Shown: positions 10,001 to 14,513 of the stretch, piece by piece
Numbering within the stretch: the first letter of the stretch is position 1
How the letters are laid out: each line of letters begins with the position of its first letter
Assembly (NCBI GenBank): GCA_028565635.1
Contig: JAOXYB010031920.1
Span: 1 to 14,513 of the forward strand
Reading direction: 5' to 3'
DNA from: Phoronis ovalis
Taxonomy: Eukaryota; Phoronida; Phoronidae
DNA: 14,513 nucleotides
Program-made: the position numbers and the translations under genes
The notes under the pieces: model-generated
Seen by the model: only the letters and a program-made list of their open reading frames with translations
Databases searched by the model: none
What the model was told of the DNA's origin: nothing

Positions 10001-11535
10001 TTCCTAAACTTAAATTCACTAATAAATACATGTTGAAGTACAGGTCAGCTATAAAACATACTGAATCGCTTCCCAAGATGGCCGACTTATGGCCATGCAT
10101 GTTAGTTATCAAAATTGACAACTTCAGTTTTTATCCGATCAGCTTCATTTTTGGTACAGAGTAACTATAGGTCAATGTACAGGTATAATATTATCCCGGA
10201 TTACTTCTAGTATTGCCAACTGTGGCATTGTTTGTTCCAGAGAGGACACATCATGTTGCACCCATTTCTGGAAAGATGAAGCTTTGACTGGACCATTCGA
10301 AGGTCGATTCATGAAGGCCATATGTTGTTGAGCATATTAGACTAAGCAATATTTTAGAGTGACCTTGAAAAGTAGGTCAATTGCTGATTTGCATGTTTAA
10401 CATTTTTTTACGTAACACATTTTTTGTCTTGCAATAACTGCTTCAGTTTTTACTCGATCAACTCACATTTGGTACAAGACAAGTACAGGTCAAAGTAAAG
10501 GGCTATTATAATTTTAACCTTGATCACTTCTAATATGGCTATGTTTATTCATTAGAGGGCATGTCACATTGCTACCATTCCGATAAAGACGAAGCAGTGA
10601 CTGGACCATTCAAAGGTGCAACTACAAAAGCCATAAGTTGGTGGACTAATTAGGCCATGTGATAGTTTAAAATGACCTTGAGAAGTAGGTCAAACTTTTA
10701 TTGTATCTGGTACTTTGCTTTATACTTAATGGAACTACTACAGAAATTGCACTGCCCAGATGCAATTAATCAGAGCTACCAACCACAATATGATGTAATC
10801 CTAGCAATGTGATGGGCATTAGACATGACAGATGTCTTATTTGAACACCCCCTAGCATAAATAAGGCGATGTGTAAAAGTGCAACATCTTTATCAGCTTT
10901 TTGGGAAACCCACTTAAAAAAAATGCATTCAGTACAATTTTTGAAAAGTTGTGGAGTAATAAGGCAAAATATAAATAAAGCAATATTTGCTATAGAATAA
11001 TACATTTAAAATTGTTATTGTTGTTTTAAAATAGTTTCTTTATGTTTTTGTGCTGTGTGAAACACAAAGTGAACAACTAACTAGGTGCGGTGAACCCGGC
11101 CGAGCGGTTTTAGCCTGATGGAATGGTTCATGGCAAGGCACTGGTGAGAGTCACTGTATATTGTAGTTTCCCGGCTGGGAAGACTCGTCGAGAGATTGAT
11201 GAGTAGAAGTAGAAGAACTAAGAACGGTCTCTAGGTCCAATGTGCACTCGCTTTATTTTTATACTTCACAACTTATATATAAAGTGACTAACCCATGAAT
11301 GGACCAGTCCAATGTACACATACACATACAAGGAAATCCCATTTCCTCTCGGAATGCCACACTAGGCATGCCTTTATTCAGCATGTTTGTTTCAGGTTGT
11401 TATTTGACGTGGAATCAGAAAAGTCGTCAAGTTGAATTGATGAAAATAGAAATGAGCAAATCTGATGTAAGAAAACATCTGGAGAAAAAAGTACCAGAAG
11501 CTATATTTGAACACCCTGAAAACCATAAGATTTAA
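891..11535 (+). CDS. Seven-exon gene (5' incomplete): PDZ-like domain fused to an interleukin-1-like beta-trefoil
   Basis: Joining 891-1063, 1361-1463, 2518-2584, 4740-4952, 8439-8596, 9213-9327 and 11396-11535 gives 969 nt: 322 codons plus TAA, with no internal stop. All introns are GT-AG, with phases 2, 0, 1, 1, 0, 1. In visible-residue numbering, 15-96 looks like a PDZ domain, 97-134 is a linker, and about 135-322 resembles the IL-1/IL-18 beta-trefoil. Known members of that family are mostly leaderless cytokines, often made as precursors and cut by proteases before binding IL-1-type receptors; PDZ domains bind C-terminal peptides. Whether this protein is secreted is unknown, because the N-terminus lies upstream or in an exon I could not find. 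No transmembrane segment is visible. An FGF-like trefoil is the main alternative, but I see no FGF signature, whereas the Phe-Glu-Ser block favours IL-1. I am confident of the gene model, fairly confident of PDZ, and moderately confident of IL-1 kinship. Confidence 0.85.
1361..1463 (+). CDS. Exon b: second half of the PDZ-like domain (residues 58-92)
   Basis: The acceptor TTATTTGTAG ends at 1360 and the donor GTATGGA begins at 1464. The split Leu codon (CT+C) is restored across the short 297-nt intron. R-L-V-E-I-N-G-V-K-V at 62-71 is the most diagnostic PDZ stretch here (the family's L-x-E-V-N-G block). It is followed by an amphipathic helix at 72-86, whose early His73 falls where class I PDZ domains often have His at the start of helix alpha-B. 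Y-M-S-M at 89-92 begins the last strand. Confidence 0.87.
1464..2517. other. Intron 2 with old repeat-like sequence
   Basis: This is a phase-0 intron of about 1.05 kb. Around 1640-1710 there are repeated AAATGACCT and GATGACCTCT words, and at 2381-2405 a directly repeated AGGTTAAAGG, which suggest relics of dispersed repeats. I see no coding exon on either strand. Confidence 0.5.
2518..2584 (+). CDS. Exon c: end of the PDZ-like domain and start of the linker (residues 93-114)
   Basis: This 67-nt exon lies between the acceptor TATTTGTAG (ends 2517) and the donor GTAGTG (from 2585), and it leaves one base of an Asp codon. T-V-I-G at 93-96 completes the last PDZ strand. The rest (P-D-G-S-N-K, then alternating I-T-M-T-I-K-F) looks like a turn and an extra beta strand. 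The donor is the weakest in the gene: its +4 and +5 positions depart from GTAAGT, and it is followed by a GT-rich tract. Confidence 0.78.
2585..2650 (+). repeat. Imperfect GT-rich microsatellite at the start of intron 3
   Basis: Interrupted (GT)n with TGTGTG, TGCGTG and GCATGCATG words begins directly at the splice donor of exon c. GT-rich tracts just inside a donor can bind splicing regulators in other animals; here this is only a possibility. The remaining intron sequence up to 3079 shows nothing recognisable. Confidence 0.55.
3080..4674. mobile_element. 1.6 kb element with terminal inverted repeats in intron 3
   Basis: The left end CTAAGCTAGACCCTCGTGAC (3080-3099) and the reverse complement of the right end (4655-4674) agree at 18 of 20 positions. 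The right arm, about 4180-4680, is clearly related to the right arm of the element at 13755-14410. Shared words include TTTGTGTGAAA (4603-4613), GATGTACCTAA, TATAACCAAAA and GTATCATTTACTT. No transposase frame is visible, so it looks non-autonomous. The target duplication is unclear: TTAA precedes the left end and TTAG follows the right end, which hints at but does not prove a TTAA target. It could also be two nested insertions. Confidence 0.65.
4740..4952 (+). CDS. Exon d: linker and first strands of the IL-1-like trefoil (residues 115-185)
   Basis: The acceptor ACTTTTTAG ends at 4739 and the strong donor GTAAGT starts at 4953. The phase-1 start completes Asp115. Residues 116-134 are polar and charged. 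Residues 135-185 hold several short strand-like stretches (I-Y-C-G-V, M-H-C-Y-I-A, E-F-L-G-L, S-W-F-V-D-A-L) that would supply the first strands of the trefoil. Possible caspase-like sites are S-T-E-D before Gly159 and W-F-V-D before Ala176. This exon is the least conserved-looking part of the trefoil, so its strand assignment is tentative. Confidence 0.82.
4953..5339. other. Start of intron 4, no recognised feature
   Basis: Ordinary intron sequence follows the donor of exon d. A GC-rich patch TCCCCGGGGGG near 5307-5317 opens the repeat-rich segment that follows. The short open frames here show no protein similarity I recognise and no splice context. Confidence 0.45.
5340..5500 (+). repeat. 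Left GGGGTATG short-repeat block
   Basis: Four degenerate copies of a CAATGGGGTATG-TTTTT word lie near 5352, 5386, 5418 and 5480, spaced about 32-62 bp. The last, TATAAAGGGGTATGTTTTTA (from 5474), is repeated almost exactly at 6819, on the other side of the 430-bp array. This suggests that the two blocks are parts of one composite repeat. Confidence 0.6.
5501..6725 (+). repeat. Tandem array of about 430-465 bp units in intron 4
   Basis: Three related units are anchored by a conserved block, GGGCATAATAGGCTAGGTGA followed by TTTTAAAATGACCTTGAGAAG, at about 5745, 6173 and 6637 (spacings near 429 and 465 bp). Other shared blocks are ATAACTGCTTCAGTTT, ATTTTGACCTGGATCA, a GATGGCC...GGCCATGTTG palindrome and AGAGGGCAC...CTATAGC. 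Within a unit the ATTTTGACCTGGAT block occurs twice, so there is an internal half-unit structure. No protein frame survives. The same family reappears at 10030-10705. Confidence 0.8.
6378..6408. repeat. 12-bp inverted repeat within the 430-bp unit
   Basis: CCCAAGATGGCC (6378-6389) faces GGCCATGTTGGG (6397-6408) with one mismatch and a 7-nt loop. Weaker versions lie at about 5950-5983 and 10077-10107, so the palindrome is a recurring part of the repeat family. Confidence 0.7.
6819..6921 (+). repeat. Right GGGGTATG short-repeat block
   Basis: Three near-identical copies of GGGTATGTTTTTAGCCATCTT start at about 6826, 6858 and 6889, with periods of 32 and 31 bp. The first matches the last copy of the left block (5474). 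A pyrimidine and CG-rich patch at 6963-6980 follows. Confidence 0.7.
7199..7896. mobile_element. 0.7 kb MITE-like element in intron 4
   Basis: TTGACTTAAGG at 7199-7209 and CCTTTAAGTCAA at 7885-7896 are inverted, with one inserted base. Further inside, AAAATGAAGAGATAG (7272-7286) has an exact 15-bp inverted partner at 7848-7862. The interior is very AT-rich and has no coding potential. It is unrelated in its ends to the CTAGACCC elements. The length and coding-free interior fit a miniature inverted-repeat transposable element; a target duplication is not clear. Confidence 0.68.
7897..8438. other. End of intron 4, no recognised feature
   Basis: AT-rich intron sequence leads to the acceptor of exon e. 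Several open stretches (for example 8185-8424) have low-complexity translation and no similarity I recognise. Confidence 0.45.
8439..8596 (+). CDS. Exon e: middle strands of the IL-1-like trefoil (residues 186-238)
   Basis: The acceptor TATTTTTTAG ends at 8438 and the donor GTATGT starts at 8597. It restores a split Phe codon and ends on a codon boundary. F-E-L-C-V-Q-Y-Y-T-G at 186-195 matches the pattern of the IL-1 strand F-x-x-x-V-x-G. It is followed after an acidic loop by D-K-I-V-V at 208-212 and A-L-Y-K-Y-L at 222-227. The same order (hydrophobic strand, acidic turn, D-K-I strand, L-Y strand) occurs in IL-1 beta, here with a loop several residues longer (196-207). Confidence 0.87.
8597..9212. 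other. Intron 5, nothing recognised
   Basis: This is a phase-0 intron of 616 nt. It has a good donor and a pyrimidine-rich acceptor, and no repeat, RNA gene or exon that I can support. Confidence 0.5.
9213..9327 (+). CDS. Exon f: IL-1 family signature exon (residues 239-276)
   Basis: The acceptor TTATTTTTACAG ends at 9212 and the donor GTATGT starts at 9328. It leaves one base of Gly277. T-L at 239-240, N-R-F-F at 256-259 and F-E-S at 270-272 are the landmarks of the C-terminal third of IL-1 family trefoils. The Phe-Glu-Ser tripeptide starts the PROSITE-type interleukin-1 signature. Here Arg276 replaces the usual proline, as acidic or other residues do in the IL-18 branch. Confidence 0.88.
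9328..10029. other. First part of intron 6, nothing firm
   Basis: The only local repeat is CCCTNTATATGTC, present twice around 9817-9849. Otherwise this is ordinary AT-rich intron sequence. Confidence 0.45.
10030..10705 (+). repeat. Second cluster of the 430-bp repeat family in intron 6
   Basis: It is in the same orientation as 5501-6725 and shares CCCAAGATGGCC, TCAGTTTTTA...GATCA, ACAGGTCAAAGTA, GACGAAGC and the everted TGACCT-N8-AGGTCA block at 10360-10379 and 10673-10692. The two anchors are 313 bp apart, so the unit is shorter or has an internal deletion here. Divergence is higher than within the first array, which suggests an older or independent insertion. Confidence 0.75.
10706..11085. 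other. Intron 6 between repeats, nothing recognised
   Basis: No motif, repeat or exon stands out. A - strand open stretch at 10766-11005 has no recognisable domain or splice context. Confidence 0.45.
11086..11260 (+). mobile_element. Possible tRNA-derived SINE fragment
   Basis: CCCGGCCGAGCGGTTTTAGC (11095-11114) resembles the D-arm/A-box region of a Leu or Ser tRNA and is GC-rich against AT-rich surroundings. A convincing B box is missing: GGTTCATGGC at 11125-11134 is close but too near the A box. TTTCCCGGCTGGGAA at 11168-11182 is a small hairpin. It could be a degenerate SINE head or chance. Confidence 0.3.
11396..11535 (+). CDS. Exon g: last trefoil strands and stop (residues 277-322)
   Basis: The acceptor TTTGTTTCAG ends at 11395. 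The completed Gly277 is followed by C-Y-L-T-W, the strand that follows Phe-Glu-Ser-x5 in the IL-1/IL-18 family, then Q-V-E-L-M-K-I at 288-294. A charged stretch (298-308) precedes E-A-I-F-E-H at 311-316, which could be the closing strand, and a short polar tail ends at TAA 11533-11535. The distance from Phe270 to the C-terminus, 52 residues, is about that of IL-1 family proteins, so the protein is not visibly truncated at this end. Confidence 0.87.
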
Positions 11536-11872
11536 CAATGAATTACGGGTTTCTAATACCTCAAAAAGAACATTACTACAAACTCTAGATCTACCAGCAA
11601 ATCTTTCTACCATTCTACAGTTTTCAAAAAGTTGTTAAACAAGTAAGTACTAATTATGTTTTTCTTTGTGATGTGTAAGAAATTACCAAAACATTAAAGA
11701 TTCTTTTTTAAAAACTTAATGAAGTCAGCAGCAGATAGTTTTGGTTCCTCCTCAGCTAAGTAATTGTTAAACCATGATACTTATGGTGAAGGTGCAAATG
11801 TTTTAATGATTTTCTCGTTATTAACTTGTCATCTCTGTAATGTGATTGACATGTTTTAAGTCGACCAGTAGC

Positions 11873-11878
11873 AATAAA
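11873..11878 (+). promoter_or_regulatory. Candidate proximal poly(A) signal AATAAA
   Basis: AATAAA lies about 340 nt after the stop codon. The sequence after it is not clearly GT-rich, so usage is uncertain. Confidence 0.4.
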
Positions 11879-12282
11879 GGGCAAAATGACTTGTGCCAAC
11901 TTAGTAACCAATGAGTAATTTCACTTTCTATTGATATTGTGTTTTATTACATTCTGATAAACTGCACCTGATCCTATCCAACTTAACTTTGTAAATTCTT
12001 TTAACGTTGTAAAATTTAGTTTGATTCTTTGTGTACTTAATCAAACTAAGAGGTAGCTGATTTTATTGGAGATGTCTTTTTTTCTTGCTAAGGTTTATCA
12101 CAATATGAAGTTCATTTTATCTTAGTTCTACACATTTTTCAACATTTAAATGATCGAATTATTAGAGCATGACCTTAGCAATTATACAAAATTGAATTGA
12201 AAAAGAATGTTAAAATATTCAATACATTAGGGATTAAACTAAAAACAGCTATAATTTACTGTTAAATCTTTTTTTACCAAAA

Positions 12283-12330
12283 CATTGCACTGTATTTTGA
12301 AGAAATATCAAGAGGAAAAATAGTGCAATG
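12283..12330 (+). repeat. Hairpin in the 3' region
   Basis: CATTGCACT (12283-12291) pairs exactly with AGTGCAATG (12322-12330). The stem extends to about 14 pairs through TATTTT/AAAATA if one G is bulged, with a loop of roughly 16 nt. It is too short for a typical microRNA precursor, but could be a structured 3' UTR element if the distal poly(A) site is used. Confidence 0.4.
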
Positions 12331-12509
12331 AGATTATGCTAAAATGTAATTGTTTTTATTATGCATGTTTTATAATTTTGTATAGAAATATTAGAGAGAA
12401 AAAACAAGGGTTAATTGGTATATTGCACCTTTAATTATATTTATGACCATTAATTATTCGATACCTTTTAAAAAGGTAATTTATTGTACCAAGACTTGTT
12501 TTATATGAA

Positions 12510-12515
12510 AATAAA
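12510..12515 (+). promoter_or_regulatory. Candidate distal poly(A) signal AATAAA
   Basis: AATAAA is followed by TTTGTGTCATTGTTTT, a T/GT-rich stretch of the kind found downstream of cleavage sites. That makes it the better of the candidates. A third AATAAA is at 12818-12823. Confidence 0.45.
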
Positions 12516-12541
12516 TTTGTGTCATTGTTTTAAAAATAACT

Positions 12542-12819
12542 TGCTATGTATACGTTGTTTGTGTCTTTTATAATCACATTCGCTACAAGTATTATAACAA
12601 TCCCTTTCATCAAAATGTACGTCGCTTCAGCAAAGGTTTCCTAATGAAATTCCCCTCACAGATATTACAGGAATTACTTTTAGCATATAAGCAATCCATA
12701 CATGTAGACAAGCAGACGACTACGTCCTGAAAACTGTTTTCAGTTTCATTACATGACCAAGGGCGCTTTGAAAAGTTCTTTCCAGATTGGTGATACAAAA
12801 TGTGACTAGCTGTTTTCAA
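12542..12819 (-). pseudogene. Decayed C2H2 zinc-finger-like fragment
   Basis: On the - strand, 12610-12819 reads in one frame with G-K-N-F-S-K-R-P-W-S-C-N-E and later S-C-N-I-C-E-G-N-F-I-R-K-P-L-L-K-R, the spacing of C2H2 fingers. The histidine positions are not kept (Arg where the first His is expected). After a stop at 12610, a shifted frame at about 12545-12605 reads T-C-S-E-C-D-Y-K-R-H-K-Q-R-I-H, again finger-like but shortened. I infer a relic of a zinc-finger gene or element with at least one frameshift. Chance similarity in a short frame is possible. Confidence 0.33.
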
Positions 12820-13754
12820 TAAAATGATCTTTTATCGTGTATATTCTTTACTGTTCTTTAGTTTTTTTGTTTTCCAGGTACGTTTGAATTGTAATACAAA
12901 ACGCAGATACAATAATTACCTGTCATCAGGAAAAAACAGTGACCACCGTTTAAAAAATGTTGTTCTGAGTGCTGTTGTCGTATGTTTTTTGCGATATTCT
13001 CAACCATTTTTACGACGAATAAAAGTTTACTAACGGATTGTTGCTGAAAGTATTGTGCGTAAAAACCTACATAAACGGAACAACAGATCGACACCAAAAT
13101 AAAAAAAATATCAGACGTATTCCGACATTTATTGCCGTACATCTTGTTTATCAATACAAATCATCACGACTGCAAAAGTAAAATAAAAAATAGGATCAAG
13201 AACAGTTATATTGTCACCACCACAAAAGGCGTCACCTCAATTTTCACGCGCAACTGCGTAATACATATTGCGGTATAGAACATAATCATGGGATTGTATT
13301 TATTATAAAACAATTTTACTTTTGTTTGAACGCAGTTATGGCTTTTCCATTCTTAAAAAAAATAGAGAATAAATACATTTTATAGCTGTTTGGTTCAAGT
13401 ATATTATTTATTTCCATGTATATTGGTAACGCGGCGCATACTTGGGGTCGGCAAACGTGAGATTTTAACATTTCATACATCATTATTATAATCTTGTATC
13501 GAAGTAAATTTGTCATAACGTAATTTAATTGTATCAATGGGCATTTAATTATAACGCGGTTCCTGATCGGCTGAAAAGTAAAGTGGACATAGGATTTTTT
13601 AATGGTGCGCGAGTACCAGGCGCAACGTCAGAACATAAATTAAACATAATTTTAATTAAAACTGGGCATGGACATGACTGCAAAGGTTGGTTTGTAAAGC
13701 TTTCAAAGCACCTGCTATATCTTTGTCCCGGATATTTGTGGACAGTTTTCGCCT
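12820..13754. other. Downstream intergenic sequence, nothing firm
   Basis: Several short open frames on both strands (for example 12858-13154 -, 13529-13768 +) have no recognisable domain or exon context. There is no repeat that I can match elsewhere in the window. Confidence 0.45.
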
Positions 13755-14410
13755 TAAGGCTAAGCTAGACCCTCGTTATTGTTTAAATAAAAATCCGCAT
13801 TACATTCTTTCACACAAAATAAATGTGTCCTGAAATGTTAACATTCATTATATATGTCATGGTGGTATTTTAGACTCGTGTGTGCAACACATGGAATTTA
13901 ATTAAAGTTTTATGACACGTCATAAAAGTCATAAGGTACAATCTTGTATGGTCCAGCGGATCTAAATTCGAACTAACTATGGTTTTAAGAAGTAAACTTC
14001 CATTATTTGTTCCGACCAAATGGTAAATACAGCGAATAATCTTACTAATTAATGTAAAAAAATAGATTTTTTTGTTTGCTAAAAAACTGAATTGATTATA
14101 TAACCAAAATCCCTAGTGCTATTTAAAAATGGTTCATAGCAATTTTTGGGAGTATCATTTACTTGCTAAAAATATAGTCAGCACGAATTTGATTTACTGG
14201 GTATGATGTACCTAACGATTTTTAAAGGGTGTCATTAAGCGCCAATTAAACATCATACATTAATTTTGGACAATAGTTTGAAACTACCAATGTGACATAG
14301 CTTGAATAAAAGTTTCAGAACACATCTACTTTGTGTGAAAAAAATGTAGTGATGATTTTTCGTCAATTTTTATTGATACAGTGACGAGGGTCTAGCTAGC
14401 TTACGCTTAG
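13755..14410. mobile_element. 0.65 kb MITE-like element related to the one at 3080-4674
   Basis: The left end TAAGGCTAAGCTAGACCCTC (from 13755) is inverted at 14384-14410, where the copy carries an extra CTAG. The inverted arms continue inward: TTTCACACAAA (13808-13818) pairs exactly with TTTGTGTGAAA (14330-14340), and ATAAAAAT and TGTGTCCTGAAA have partners further in, so the terminal repeats are about 100 bp long. TTAA overlaps the left edge and TTAG the right. There is no transposase frame; it is non-autonomous. Confidence 0.72.
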
Positions 14411-14513
14411 TAAAGCATCCTCCGAATGCATTTTGCATGTTTTTCATGGATCTATTCAGTATCTTTTATAACATTGTGAAATGCATTTCATTTGAGATTT
14501 GCGAGTCTGTTCA

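Larger units (their letters stand above)
11536..12541 (+). other. 3' untranslated region and downstream flank
   Basis: No frame continues after the TAA at 11533-11535. ATTTA pentamers at 12014, 12144, 12254, 12439 and 12479 would be compatible with an AU-rich, unstable cytokine-type transcript if the long 3' end is used, but they are expected by chance in such AT-rich DNA. A 17-bp near-palindrome lies at 12462-12478. Confidence 0.5.

Noticed and set aside
12858-13154. A 98-codon - strand open frame.
   Set aside because: There is no domain, no exon-like splice context and low-complexity composition; in AT-rich DNA such frames are expected by chance.
13529-13768. A + strand open frame of 79 codons.
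   Set aside because: There is no recognisable similarity, and it runs into the terminal repeat of the MITE at 13755.

Overview
The window looks like nuclear DNA from an invertebrate animal, probably marine. It is AT-rich and gene-poor, has GT-AG introns of 0.3 to 3.5 kb, and is loaded with short transposon-like and tandem repeats. Nothing in it looks bacterial: there are no operons, no ribosome binding sites and no long open frames. The repeats remind me of mollusc, hemichordate or amphioxus genomes, but I cannot fix the phylum from sequence alone.

The window holds one recognisable gene, on the + strand. I assembled seven coding exons by hand (891-1063, 1361-1463, 2518-2584, 4740-4952, 8439-8596, 9213-9327, 11396-11535). 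All six introns are GT-AG, and the codon phases match at all six junctions. The result is one open frame of 322 residues ending in a TAA. The 5' end of the gene is missing: exon 891-1063 opens at a splice acceptor and has no in-frame ATG. The protein reads as an N-terminal PDZ-like domain (about residues 15-96 of the visible part), a linker, and a C-terminal beta-trefoil resembling the interleukin-1/IL-18 cytokine family (about residues 135-322). The trefoil resemblance rests on a D-K-I strand start, a T-L strand, an N-R-F strand and the family's Phe-Glu-Ser block followed by a Tyr-Leu strand, all in the right order and at similar spacing. A PDZ domain fused to an IL-1-like trefoil is an architecture I do not know, and it is the main discovery candidate here.

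The rest is intron or flank. Intron 3 (2585-4739) carries a 1.6 kb element with terminal inverted repeats (3080-4674); a 0.65 kb relative lies downstream of the gene (13755-14410). Intron 4 (4953-8438) carries an array of roughly 430-465 bp repeat units (5501-6725), flanked on both sides by GGGGTATG-type short repeats, and a separate 0.7 kb inverted-repeat element (7199-7896). Intron 6 (9328-11395) carries further copies of the 430-bp family (10030-10705) and a weak tRNA-like SINE fragment. The 430-bp family contains a conserved everted pair of nuclear-receptor half-sites (TGACCT-N8-AGGTCA). Downstream of the stop codon there are candidate poly(A) signals, a small hairpin and a decayed zinc-finger-like fragment on the - strand.

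All assignments come from reading the sequence by eye. Exon boundaries are well supported by phase continuity. Domain names rest on motif order and spacing, not on a database search.
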